NCBI RefSeq assembly: GCF_051900415.1
Contig: NZ_JBHZGL010000010.1
Span: forward strand, 1-64,000
DNA: 64,000 bases
Source: Frateuria_A sp051900415
Lineage (GTDB): Bacteria > Pseudomonadota > Gammaproteobacteria > Xanthomonadales > Rhodanobacteraceae
Direction of reading: 5' to 3'
Positions 44,069 through 54,079 of this stretch are shown one piece after another. Within the stretch, counting starts at the first letter, position 1. Every line of letters begins with the position of its first letter. A program made the position numbers and the translations under genes. The notes under the pieces are model-generated. The model was not told where the DNA came from, ran no database searches, and saw only the letters and a program-made list of their open reading frames with translations.

Positions 44069-45103
44069 GTGCGCGACGGGCGGCGGTGGTTCGGATGGAT
44101 CAACCTGGTGCCCTGGGCGATCTACCTGGGGATCAGCCTGGTCTTCGGCGCGGGCTACGGCATGTCCGGTTCCGGTGTGCTGCTCCTGTTCGTGACGATC
44201 GCGCTGGCGCTGTACCTGGTCTCCTACGGCCTGCGCGCGCTCGCCCTGCGGCGCGGCTGGCTGCAACGCGATGGCTGGGCGTTGAGCGGCCGCCTGCTCG
44301 CAGGCGTGCTGATCGGTGCGCTGGTGGTGCAGGCGATGGTGGCGCTGGTCATGGTGCCCGCGGTGGCGCTGCACTGGGTCACGATGCCGGGCGGGCGGTT
44401 GGACTACCGCCCCGCCGCGGTGCTGGTCTACTGGTTCAACGCCGCCATCGTGCTGGGCCTGTGGACCGCCGGCTGGGCCAGCGCCCGCGTGCTGGAACGC
44501 GCCCGCCACAGCGAGATCGCACGCCTGCGCGCCGAGGCCGAGCGCAGCGCGCTGGAGCGCGACGCCCTGCGCGCCCGGCTCAACCCGCACTTCGTCTTCA
44601 ACGCGCTCAACAACCTGCGCGCGCTGATCAACGAGGACACCGAACGCGCACGCGAGATGGTCACCCGGCTGTCGAACACCCTGCGCCACGCGCTGGAACA
44701 GAACGATCGCGAGCACGTACGCCTGGCCGAGGAACTGGCGGTGGTCGACGACTACCTGGCGATCGAGGCGGTGCACTACGAGCAACGCCTGCGCGTGAAC
44801 CGCCAGATCGCGCCCGCCGCGCTGGATGCGCGGCTGCCGCCGATGGCACTGCAGTTGCTGGTGGAGAACGCGATCCGCCACGGCATCGCGGTGACGCCCG
44901 GCGGCGGCGAGCTGGACCTGCGCGCGGATTGCATGGATGGCGTGCTTCGGCTGGAAGTGGCCAATCCTGGCCGGCTCGGCACCGGCAACGGCGGCCATGG
45001 CGTCGGTCTGGCCTACCTGCGCACGCACCTCGGGCGGGATGGCCTCTTTGAACTGACCGAGCATGAAGGCTGCGTCCTCGCCCGCCTGGAGATCGCCCAA
45101 TGA
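44069..45103 (+). CDS. LytS/AlgZ-family membrane histidine kinase
   Basis: The 344-residue protein has four hydrophobic segments in the first 130 residues, then the His_kinase signature RLNPHFVFNALNNLRALI near residue 175 and the ATPase motifs LLVENAIRHGI and GGHGVGLAYLRTHL. The GTG start at 44069 follows GCGGGGGA. It overlaps the LytTR regulator gene by four bases and so is its cognate sensor. The signal is unknown; such systems control alginate, biofilm and cell-wall genes in other bacteria. Confidence 0.9.
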   Translation: MRDGRRWFGWINLVPWAIYLGISLVFGAGYGMSGSGVLLLFVTIALALYLVSYGLRALALRRGWLQRDGWALSGRLLAGVLIGALVVQAMVALVMVPAVALHWVTMPGGRLDYRPAAVLVYWFNAAIVLGLWTAGWASARVLERARHSEIARLRAEAERSALERDALRARLNPHFVFNALNNLRALINEDTERAREMVTRLSNTLRHALEQNDREHVRLAEELAVVDDYLAIEAVHYEQRLRVNRQIAPAALDARLPPMALQLLVENAIRHGIAVTPGGGELDLRADCMDGVLRLEVANPGRLGTGNGGHGVGLAYLRTHLGRDGLFELTEHEGCVLARLEIAQ

Positions 45104-45813
45104 ACCTGCGCATCCTGATCGTCGACGACGCCCGCCTCGCGCGGCAGGAGCTGCGCACGATGCTGGCGGGCATCCCAGGCGCGGAATGCGTGGGCGAGGC
45201 CGACGACGTGCCGTCTGCGCGCGAGGCGATCGCCGGGCTCAGGCCGGACCTGTTGCTCTTGGACATCCAGCTGCCTTCGGGCAGCGGCTTCGACGTCATC
45301 GAGGGCGTGCAACCGCTGCCCGCCGTAGTGTTCACCACGGCCTACGACCAGTACGCGGTGCGTGCTTTCGAGGCCAACGCGCTGGATTACCTGGTCAAAC
45401 CGGTCGCACCCGAACGCCTGCGCGCGGCGCTGGAGCGCGCGGGCGCGGCGACCCCGGCACCACCCGCGCGTGAGCTGCTCGGCGCCGAAGACAAGGTGTT
45501 CCTGCGCGAAGGCGAACGCTGCTGGTTCGTCACACTGGGCGAGATCCAGCGCATCGTGGTCGACGGCAATTACGCCCGCGTGTGGTTCCGCGACCAGTGC
45601 GTGCTGCTGGCACGCAGCCTCAACGCGCTGGAGGCACGGCTGGACCCGGCGCTGTTCTTCCGCGCCAACCGCAACACGCTGGTCAACCTGCGCATGGTGC
45701 GCGCGGTCGAGCCGTCGGTGGGCGACGGTTACGTGCTGACGCTCAAGGACGGCAGCGAAGTGGAGCTGTCGCGCCGGCAGGCGCGCGAGTTCCGCGAGCA
45801 GATGGCCTTCTAG
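45100..45813 (+). CDS. LytTR-family response regulator (AlgR/LytR type)
   Basis: A 237-residue regulator. The receiver domain has phospho-acceptor Asp55 in LLLLDIQLPSGSG and Lys in YLVKPVAPERL. The C-terminal LytTR DNA-binding domain spans about residues 130-235, with IQRIVVDGNYARVWF, FFRANRNTLVNLRMVRAVEP and ELSRRQAREFREQ. It is coupled to the kinase gene. Regulators of this type control surface and biofilm functions, so the nearby EPS locus is a possible target (inference). Confidence 0.92.
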   Translation: MNLRILIVDDARLARQELRTMLAGIPGAECVGEADDVPSAREAIAGLRPDLLLLDIQLPSGSGFDVIEGVQPLPAVVFTTAYDQYAVRAFEANALDYLVKPVAPERLRAALERAGAATPAPPARELLGAEDKVFLREGERCWFVTLGEIQRIVVDGNYARVWFRDQCVLLARSLNALEARLDPALFFRANRNTLVNLRMVRAVEPSVGDGYVLTLKDGSEVELSRRQAREFREQMAF

Positions 45814-45873
45814 CGCGCCCTTGTGCGGCCTCGCGCCGGCCCCATCACGGGAGCTCGCACAAGGAGCGTTGCC

Positions 45874-46842
45874 ATGATCGAGCTGTACAAGCTGCACTGG
45901 TCGCATTACGTGGAGAAGGTCCGCTGGGCGCTGGATTTCAAGCGCCTGGACTGGCGCGGCATCGACATCGTCGCGTTCCGCAAGGACGAGATGAAGCGCT
46001 TCGATTGCGCGCAGACCGTGCCGTTGATCCACGACACGGCCACGGGCGTGGCGATCAGCGATTCCTCGCCGATCATCCGCTACCTGGACGAAACCTATCC
46101 GCAATTCCCACTGCTGCCGGCCGACCCGGCCGAGCGCGCGCTGGCCTGGCGCTGGATGGTCACGCTGGACTCCACGCTCGGGCTCAACGCGCGGCGGCTG
46201 GGCTACACGCAGGTCATCATGGAATGCCCCGGCATCCTGTCGCGGCTGTTCATGCCCGGCGTGTGCGGGGGGCTGTTCACCTGGCCGGTGTTGCGGACAC
46301 TGGTAGCACCGGTGCTGGGCACGATGCTGGCGTTGCGGTTTCGTTTCCATCGGAATCGCCAGGATCGCGTCTACGAGCAGCTCGAGGAACAGTTGCTGCC
46401 GATTGCCGGACATCTGGACCGCGAGGGATTCCTGGTAGGACACACCTTCACTGCCGCCGACCTGACACTGGCCTGCCTGCTGCGACCGCTGCGGATCGTG
46501 CCGCACTTTGCCGATCACCCGCGGCTGCAATCGCTGTTCGCCTGGCAGGAGCGGTTGTTCCGCGAGCATGGCCGCGATGCGGCGTTTCCCTATGAGACCT
46601 TGATGGCCGCTCACCGGCAGAAGCGTGGCAGCGTGCGCGGGCGGGTAAGCTGGCTGTCGCCGGATCGCGCGGTGCCGATGGGAGATGCGCAGCCGTTGTC
46701 GCTGGAGACGGCCGGCAACGACATCCACGAGGTCAGCCGCTGGCAGCTGCTGCCGGCGCTGCCGGCGTATTTCAGGTTGCGGTGGTCCGGGCGGATCAAG
46801 CGGATGCCGTATGTGCCTGCGGCGTGGCTTGGGGCGCAGTGA
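45874..46842 (+). CDS. Glutathione S-transferase family protein
   Basis: The 322-residue protein begins with a thioredoxin-fold domain (MIELYKLHWSHYVEKVRWAL and VPLIHD...SDSSPIIRYLDETYP), followed by a helical GST C-terminal domain (FLVGHTFTAADLTLACLLRPL near residue 190). The last 90 residues extend beyond typical GSTs. Catalytic activity is not assured because the N-terminal serine/tyrosine is not obvious. AAGGAG precedes the start. It is likely monocistronic, convergent with ahcY across repeats and a terminator. Confidence 0.82.
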   Translation: MIELYKLHWSHYVEKVRWALDFKRLDWRGIDIVAFRKDEMKRFDCAQTVPLIHDTATGVAISDSSPIIRYLDETYPQFPLLPADPAERALAWRWMVTLDSTLGLNARRLGYTQVIMECPGILSRLFMPGVCGGLFTWPVLRTLVAPVLGTMLALRFRFHRNRQDRVYEQLEEQLLPIAGHLDREGFLVGHTFTAADLTLACLLRPLRIVPHFADHPRLQSLFAWQERLFREHGRDAAFPYETLMAAHRQKRGSVRGRVSWLSPDRAVPMGDAQPLSLETAGNDIHEVSRWQLLPALPAYFRLRWSGRIKRMPYVPAAWLGAQ

Positions 46843-46887
46843 TCCTGCGCGGTCGAAGCGCTGCCCGTTGGAACGCCGCCGCAAGAG

Positions 46888-47023
46888 TGGCCCCTCACCC
46901 CAGCCCTCTCCCCGCCAGGGGAGAGGGAGCAGAAGCAGATTCCCCGTGGCGTATTGATCCTGCCTCGAGCTGGCTCCCTCTCCCCTCCGGGGAGAGGGTT
47001 GGGGTGAGGGGCCGGGGCTCGCG
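46888..47023. repeat. Two inverted CCCTCTCC-family repeats
   Basis: A copy with the reversed tail (CCCCTCACCCCAGCCCTCTC) at 46890-46930 faces a forward copy at 46975-47023 with TTGGGGTGAGGGGCCGGGGC. The pair is arranged head to head between two convergent genes. Confidence 0.82.
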
Positions 47024-47028
47024 GGAAA

Positions 47029-47062
47029 CAAAAAAGGGCCGCATCGCTGCGGCCCTTTCTTC
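47029..47062. terminator. Bidirectional terminator between GST and ahcY genes
   Basis: AAAAAAGGGCCGCA / TGCGGCCCTTTCTT with a short loop; A- and T-tracts on both sides. Confidence 0.92.
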
Positions 47063-47076
47063 GTGGAGTAGGGCGC

Positions 47077-48516
<1,440 letters not shown>

Positions 48517-48570
48517 GCTTGTCTCCGGTTCTTTGGGGAACCTTGGCCTGTGCGGGCGAAGGTCCGCATG

Positions 48571-48639
48571 GGTGAGCGCCGTTGTTGCACATGTCCGCCG
48601 AGCCTGGCCGTCGTGCGACGGTCGCAGCGCCCCTCGGTG
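48571..48639 (-). promoter_or_regulatory. SAH riboswitch in the ahcY leader
   Basis: On the minus strand the leader contains CCGAGGGGCGCTGCGACC, then GCCAGGCTCGG closing the first helix, and CAACGGCGCTCACC pairing back to GGGCGC as in the pseudoknot of the SAH riboswitch class. Gene context, order of the conserved blocks and spacing all match the class. It binds S-adenosylhomocysteine and switches ahcY on, probably by freeing the ribosome-binding site, about 50 bases downstream. Confidence 0.88.
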
Positions 48640-48655
48640 GGCACGAAAGGCGGCC

Positions 48656-48661
48656 ATTATA
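48656..48661 (-). promoter_or_regulatory. -10 box TATAAT of ahcY
   Basis: A perfect TATAAT on the minus strand, about 16 bases before the riboswitch. The matching -35 region would fall at the edge of the long hairpin repeat at 48680. Confidence 0.8.
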
Positions 48662-48679
48662 CCGTCCGCGCGATCTCTC

Positions 48680-48741
48680 TGTAGGAGCGCACCTGTGCGC
48701 GACCGGGATGCATGGCGGTCGCGCACAGGTGCGCTCCTACA
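48680..48741. repeat. Long hairpin repeat, GTAGGAGCGC family
   Basis: Perfect arms of 26 bases (48680-48705 and 48716-48741), starting TGTAGGAGCGCACC, around a 10-base loop. It sits between the divergent ahcY and ppc genes, next to the ahcY promoter. Same family as 7312-7383, but the arm centre differs (compensated changes keep pairing). Confidence 0.88.
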
Positions 48742-48794
48742 AGGGCTTGGCGGGCGATTCGCTAGTCTTGGGAAACCCTCCCGGAGAGCCGCCC

Positions 48795-51680
48795 ATGGAA
48801 GCCAGCCGCGACACCGACTACCTGCCCCACGATGGCCCCCTGCGCGAGGACGTCGGCCGGCTCGGCCAGTTGGTCGGCCTGATGCTTGCCGAGCAGGGTG
48901 GCGAGCGCTTCTTCGAACGGGTGGAAGCGGTACGCCAGGCGGCCATCCACCGCCGTCGCGAGGGCGACCCGGTCCCCACGCTGGCCGATGCGCTCGCGGA
49001 CCTGGATACCGATCAGGCCGAAGCGTTGGCGCGCGCCTTCGCCACCTATTTCCAGGCGGTCAACATCGCCGAGCGCGTACACCGCATCCGTCGCCGCCGC
49101 GACTACCAGCGCGAGGGTGGCCCGCCGCAACCGGAATCGCTGCTGGACGTGCTGGGCCGGCTCAAGCGCGAGGGCGTCGGCGCGGACGAACTCCTGGGCT
49201 GGCTGGCGAGGCTGTGGATCGAGCCGGTGTTCACCGCCCATCCCACCGAGGCCATGCGCCGCTCGTTGCTGGAGAAGGAGCAGGCGATCGTGCGCGCGCT
49301 GGTCGACGGCTTCGACACCGGTCGCACCCCGCAGGAGCGTGCCGAGGACCAGGACCGCATCTACATGGCGCTGTCCACCGGCTGGCAGACCGCCGAGGCC
49401 TCGCCGGTGCGTCCCACCGTGCAGGACGAGCACGACCACGTCGGCTTCTACCTGTCCAACCCGATCTACCGCATCGTGCCGGCCTTGTACGAGTCGCTCG
49501 CCGGCGCGCTGCAGGCGGTTTACGGCGTGGCCACGCCGCTGCCGCGACTGCTCGGTTTCGCCAGCTGGGTCGGCGGCGACATGGACGGCAACCCGAACGT
49601 CGGTGCCGACACGATTGCCGCTGCGCTGGCGACCCAGCGAGCGCACGTGCTGGAGCGCTACATCGCCGACGTCGCCAGCCTGGCGCGACTGCTCAGCCAG
49701 ACCGCCGGTCGGGTGGCCGTCGACCCCGCGCTGACCGCGCGCCTGGCCGACTACCGCGAACGCTTCCCGCAGGCCGCGGCGCGCATTCGCCCGCGTCATG
49801 CGGACATGCCCTACCGCTGCCTGCTCACGCTGATCGGCGCGCGGCTGGAAGCGACCGGCGACAACGGCGCGGAAGGCTACGCCTCGGCAGCCGAGCTGCT
49901 GGACGACCTGCAATTGATCGATCACAGCCTGCTCGGACACTGCGGCCTGCACGCCGGTGCCTATGCCGTGCGCCGGCTGGTCTGGCGCGTGCGCACCTTC
50001 GGCTTCCACCTCGCGCGGCTGGACGTACGGCAGGACTCGCGCGTGCACGACGACGCACTGGCGGCGTTGCTCGACGATGCCGATTGGGCGAGCCGTGCGG
50101 CGGCCGACCGGGCGGCCGCGCTGTCGGCGTATGCCGCCGGGAACGACCGCTTCGCGATCAGCCATGCCGAACCGGTGACCGCGCTCTACGACGTATTCGC
50201 CACGCTGGGCGACGCCCGCCGCCGCTACGGCAGCGAGGCGGTCGGGCTGTACATCATCAGCATGGCGCGCTCGGCGGCGGACGTGCTGGCGGTGCTGGCG
50301 CTGGCGCGCTACGGCGGGCTTGTGCAGCCGGCTCCCCGCAGGGAACGGAATTCGGGCGGGGGGCCACTCTGGCCGGATGCCAGCAACGAAGCGCGGGGCT
50401 CTGCGCCCTCTCCCCTCCGGGGAGAGGGCCGGGGTGAGGGGGCAACCTCGCGGGGAACCGACAACGAAGCGCCCGCCTCTGCTCCCTCTCCCCGGAGGGG
50501 AGAGGAAGCTGGCAACGCGATACCCCTGGACATCGCTCCACTGTTCGAGACCGTCGACGACCTCAAACAAGCCCCCGCCACCCTGCGCGCCCTGCTCGAA
50601 GATCCCGTCTACCGCGCCCACCTGCGCGCCCGCGGCGATCGCCAGTGGGTCATGCTCGGCTATTCGGACAGCGGCAAGGACGGCGGCACGCTCGCCTCGC
50701 GCTGGGCGCTGCAACGTGCGCAGGTGGAACTGCTCGACGTGGCGAACGAAGCCGGCATCCACCTGGCCTTCTTCCACGGCCGCGGCGGCTCGGCCAGCCG
50801 CGGCGGCTCGCGCATCGCCCCGGCGCTGATGTCCTCGCCGCGCGGCTCGGTGGCTGGCGTGCTGCGGGTGACCGAGCAGGGCGAGGTGATCCACCGCAAG
50901 TACGGCATCCGTGCGCTGGCCCTGCGCAACCTGGAACAGACCGTCAGCGCCGTGCTGCGCGCCTCGCTGCGCCCGCGCGCGCAGGAGCCGCGCGAGGCGC
51001 GCTGGCGCGAGCAGATGGAGGCGCTCGCCGCGCACAGCCGCCGGCACTACCGCGCACTGGTCGAGCGCGAGGGCTTCGTCGACTACTTCCGCACCGCCAC
51101 GCCGATCGACGTGGTCGAGCGCATGACCCTGGGCTCGCGCCCGGCCAGCCGCCGCAGCATGCGCGGCGTCGAGGACCTGCGCGCGATCCCGTGGGTGTTC
51201 GCCTGGACCCAGTGCCGCTCGATCATCACCGGCTGGTATGGCCTCGGCTCCGCACTGGAGCAGGGTGCCGCCACCTTCGGCGAACAGGCGCTCGCCGACA
51301 TGGCGCGCGACTGGCCCTTCCTCGCCAACGCGCTGGACGACGTGGCGATGGTGCTGGCCAAGTGCGACCTGGACATCGCCGAGGCCTTCTCGCGCCTGGC
51401 CGGCGACCTGCACGCGCCGTTCTTCGCGGCGATCCGCGAGGAGTTCGCGCGCACCCGTACCTGGCTGCTCAAGCTCAAGGGCGGCGACACGCTGCTCGCC
51501 GACAATCCGCGGCTGGCGGTCTCGATCCGGCTGCGCAATCCCTACGTCGACCCCATGAGCCTGCTCACCGTCGACCTGCTCGAGCGCTGGCGCGCCGGCG
51601 GACGCGAGGACGACGCCCTGTTGCGCGCGCTGGTCGCCTGCGTCAACGGCGTCTCGCAAGGCCTGCAAAACACCGGCTGA
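48795..51680 (+). CDS. ppc: Phosphoenolpyruvate carboxylase with repeat-derived internal insertion
   Basis: The 961-residue enzyme carboxylates PEP to oxaloacetate. Signatures are VFTAHPTEAMRRSL (catalytic His near residue 149), YSDSGKDGGTLASRWAL, FFHGRGGSASRGGSR (the usual V/I-G before RGG is A-S), and the C-terminal QNTG. Residues about 511-575 (50325-50519) are Pro/Arg/Gly/Ser-rich, encoded by two CCCTCTCC-family repeats, and interrupt the family sequence between ARYGGL and IPLDIAPLFETVDDL. The frame stays open and all catalytic motifs remain. The insertion should form a surface loop. ATG 48795 has GGAGAG upstream. Confidence 0.93.
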   Translation: MEASRDTDYLPHDGPLREDVGRLGQLVGLMLAEQGGERFFERVEAVRQAAIHRRREGDPVPTLADALADLDTDQAEALARAFATYFQAVNIAERVHRIRRRRDYQREGGPPQPESLLDVLGRLKREGVGADELLGWLARLWIEPVFTAHPTEAMRRSLLEKEQAIVRALVDGFDTGRTPQERAEDQDRIYMALSTGWQTAEASPVRPTVQDEHDHVGFYLSNPIYRIVPALYESLAGALQAVYGVATPLPRLLGFASWVGGDMDGNPNVGADTIAAALATQRAHVLERYIADVASLARLLSQTAGRVAVDPALTARLADYRERFPQAAARIRPRHADMPYRCLLTLIGARLEATGDNGAEGYASAAELLDDLQLIDHSLLGHCGLHAGAYAVRRLVWRVRTFGFHLARLDVRQDSRVHDDALAALLDDADWASRAAADRAAALSAYAAGNDRFAISHAEPVTALYDVFATLGDARRRYGSEAVGLYIISMARSAADVLAVLALARYGGLVQPAPRRERNSGGGPLWPDASNEARGSAPSPLRGEGRGEGATSRGTDNEAPASAPSPRRGEEAGNAIPLDIAPLFETVDDLKQAPATLRALLEDPVYRAHLRARGDRQWVMLGYSDSGKDGGTLASRWALQRAQVELLDVANEAGIHLAFFHGRGGSASRGGSRIAPALMSSPRGSVAGVLRVTEQGEVIHRKYGIRALALRNLEQTVSAVLRASLRPRAQEPREARWREQMEALAAHSRRHYRALVEREGFVDYFRTATPIDVVERMTLGSRPASRRSMRGVEDLRAIPWVFAWTQCRSIITGWYGLGSALEQGAATFGEQALADMARDWPFLANALDDVAMVLAKCDLDIAEAFSRLAGDLHAPFFAAIREEFARTRTWLLKLKGGDTLLADNPRLAVSIRLRNPYVDPMSLLTVDLLERWRAGGREDDALLRALVACVNGVSQGLQNTG
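50404..50510 (+). repeat. CCCTCTCC-family repeats inside the ppc reading frame
   Basis: A forward copy (50408-50452: CCTCTCCCCTCCGGGGAGAG with GGGGTGAGGG tail) and a second palindrome (50484-50508: CCCTCTCCCCGGAGGGGAGA). They encode APSPLRGEGRGEG and APSPRRGEE within PEP carboxylase. The same repeats elsewhere in the window are intergenic. Confidence 0.92.
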
Positions 51681-51966
51681 CCACCCCGTCCCCACCCCGT
51701 CCCCACGCCGGCAGAGCGCGCGGCCGGTCCGTGACCGGGCCGCGCATCCGTCGCGCCCGCTTCGCGGGGCTTGCGGCGTGACGGCTTGATCAAACCTTAG
51801 CGTCGACCGCACGCCCGGCGTAGCCGCGTGCGCCGGGTGCTTGTCAAACAAAAGCGGGCCAATCAAGTTGACGGGCCGCCGCGGGGGATGCGGCGGTCCA
51901 AGCGTGCATCGCAAAAGGGGAGCCATGCATATCCGATGAAATGACTTTGAACAGGAAGCCAGAACC
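51681..51966. other. Region between ppc and aminopeptidase genes
   Basis: A GC-rich inverted repeat (GCGCGGCC...GGCCGCGC, about 51718-51746) may terminate ppc transcription but lacks a T-run. No gene supported. Confidence 0.5.
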
Positions 51967-53916
51967 ATGAAGTCAGGGCATGCCGTTGTATTGGGGGGAT
52001 GGTTGTTGTGGGCCGCGGGCGTGAGCGCGAACACGTCCCCGGCACCGAAGAAAGTGTGGATTACGGTCGACGCGAAAACCTACGCGCTGGTGCAACAGCT
52101 CGCACCGGACGTACACGCGCTCGAAAGCCGCTACGTGATCGCCGGCACGCAGAAGAGCGGTCGCAACCTGGTCGACAAGGTGAGCATCGTGCCGGTGGAC
52201 CCGCGCCTGCTCGGGCCGCTCTCGCGTAGCGTGCACGCGGTGCTGCATCACTGCGCCGGGTACATGGCCTACGACTCGCTCGATGCGGCGCGCCAGTCGT
52301 TGCAGCCGCGCCAGACGCTGGCCACGGTCACCCGGCCGGACTACGCCATCACCCACCAGGCGCTGCTGCAGCCGATGCTGAGCCAGCAGACCGCCGGCAA
52401 CATCGGCCAGACGATCCAGGACCTGTCGGCCTTCCAGAACCGCTACTACAACGGTGACTATGGCGCGCAGGCGGCTGACTGGGTGGTCGGCAAGTGGCAG
52501 GGCATCACCGCCGGGCGCAGCGATGTCACGATCGAGCAGGTTCGCCGCGGCACCGATCGCATGCCCTCGGTGGTGCTCACCATCCGCGGTGCCGACGAGC
52601 CCGACCAGGTCCTGGTGATGGGCGGCCACCTGGACACGGTCAACTGGAACGACGCCAACGGTCAGCCGCACGAGACCTCGCGCGCGCCCGGCGCCGACGA
52701 TGATGGCTCCGGGGTGGCCAGCCTCACCGAGGCGCTGCGCGTGATGATGGCCAGCAATTACAAGCCCCGGCGCACGATCAAGCTGATGGCCTACTCGGGC
52801 GAGGAGTTCGGCCTGTACGGCTCCAAGTACATCGCCAGCGACTACGGCAACCGCAACGTGGACGTGATCGGCGTGCTGCAACTGGACATGACCGATTACA
52901 AGGGCTCGGCCGGCGACATCTATCTGGAAGACGACTACACCGACGCCCAGCAGAACCAGTTCGTCGAGAACCTCGCCGCCACCTACCTGCCGACCCTCGA
53001 CGTGCAACACGACCGTTGCGGCTATGCCTGTTCCGACCACGCCTCCTGGTACAACCAGGGCTACGCCACCTCGATGCCGTTCGAAGCGAAGCTCGGCGAC
53101 GACAACCCCTACATCCACTCCAGCCAGGACACCTACGCCAACGTCGGCAACCAGTCCGCGCATGCGTTGAAGTTCTCGCGCCTGGCGCTGGCATTCGCGG
53201 TGGAACTGGGCGATGTCGCCGGCAGCGACACCCCGCCGGGCGACGACGGATTGCAGAACGGCGTGCCGCTGACCGGCCTGTCCGGTGCCTCGGGCAGCAA
53301 GGCCAGCTACAAGGTCACCGTGCCCGACGGCGCCAGCAACCTGGTCATCGCCACCTCCGGCGGAAGCGGCGATGTGGACCTGTACACCCGCTACGGCAGC
53401 GCGCCGACCACCGCCAGCTACGACTGCCGCCCGTATCGCAACGGCAACACCGAAAGCTGCAGCGTGGCCACCCCGCAGGCGGGCACCTACTACATCCTGC
53501 TCAACGGCTATGCGGCGTACTCGGGCGTCAGCCTCAAGGCGAGCTGGAGTGCCGGTGGCGACCCCGCGCCCGGTGGCGTGTTCAGCAACACCACCGACCT
53601 GCCCATTCCCGACAGCGGCAGCGTCACCAGCGACCTGACCGTCGGCGGTCGCAGCGGCAACGCGCCGGGGACGCTCAAGGTCGCCGTGAAGGTGGTGCAC
53701 AGCTACCGCGGCGACCTGCGCCTGACCCTGATCGGCCCCAATGGCGGCAGCATGGTGCTCAAGCAGCCCAGCGGAAACGACGGCACGCCGAACATCGACA
53801 CCACCTACACCGTCGATGGCTCGGCACAGCCGGCCAACGGCAACTGGAAACTCAAGGTGGATGACGTCTATTCCGGCGACACCGGCTACCTCGACCAGTG
53901 GAGCCTGGCGTTCTAG
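51967..53916 (+). CDS. Secreted M28-family zinc aminopeptidase with PPC and P domains
   Basis: The 649-residue protein starts with a signal peptide (VVLGGWLLWAAGVSA). The M28 catalytic domain has zinc ligands in VMGGHLDTVN (His, Asp), PGADDDGSGV (bridging Asp), MAYSGEEFGLYGS (Glu-Glu), LQLDMTDY (Asp) and NPYIHSSQDTY (His), as in Vibrio leucine aminopeptidase. A PPC domain (about residues 433-520) and a P/Homo-B-type domain (about 537-649, FSNTTDLPIPDSGS to YLDQWSLAF) follow. It probably releases amino acids from peptides outside the cell. Two C-terminal domains of different types are typical of type II-secreted xanthomonad proteases. Confidence 0.9.
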   Translation: MKSGHAVVLGGWLLWAAGVSANTSPAPKKVWITVDAKTYALVQQLAPDVHALESRYVIAGTQKSGRNLVDKVSIVPVDPRLLGPLSRSVHAVLHHCAGYMAYDSLDAARQSLQPRQTLATVTRPDYAITHQALLQPMLSQQTAGNIGQTIQDLSAFQNRYYNGDYGAQAADWVVGKWQGITAGRSDVTIEQVRRGTDRMPSVVLTIRGADEPDQVLVMGGHLDTVNWNDANGQPHETSRAPGADDDGSGVASLTEALRVMMASNYKPRRTIKLMAYSGEEFGLYGSKYIASDYGNRNVDVIGVLQLDMTDYKGSAGDIYLEDDYTDAQQNQFVENLAATYLPTLDVQHDRCGYACSDHASWYNQGYATSMPFEAKLGDDNPYIHSSQDTYANVGNQSAHALKFSRLALAFAVELGDVAGSDTPPGDDGLQNGVPLTGLSGASGSKASYKVTVPDGASNLVIATSGGSGDVDLYTRYGSAPTTASYDCRPYRNGNTESCSVATPQAGTYYILLNGYAAYSGVSLKASWSAGGDPAPGGVFSNTTDLPIPDSGSVTSDLTVGGRSGNAPGTLKVAVKVVHSYRGDLRLTLIGPNGGSMVLKQPSGNDGTPNIDTTYTVDGSAQPANGNWKLKVDDVYSGDTGYLDQWSLAF

Positions 53917-54079
53917 AGCCATCAACCGGCGGGAGCCTGCGGGCTCCCGCCGTCACCTGGCGGTGTCCGTTCCCGGACCCGGTCGCCGGAAATGGACGCC
54001 GCGTCGGCGGCTGCCGGCCCGGAAAAGCCCCGAATCCCCCGGAAATCGCGCTTGGCACGCCCGTTGCTCCAAGCCGGGC

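Noticed and set aside
50325..50519. Frameshift or pseudogene in ppc
   Set aside because: The frame continues through the insertion without stop and all downstream catalytic motifs are intact, so an insertion-tolerant functional gene is more likely.
48762..52034. Very long minus-strand open frame of about 1090 codons opposite ppc
   Set aside because: It is the antisense shadow of PEP carboxylase in high-GC DNA. It has no family motif, biased composition (His, Arg, Gln, Val rich) and no ribosome-binding site.
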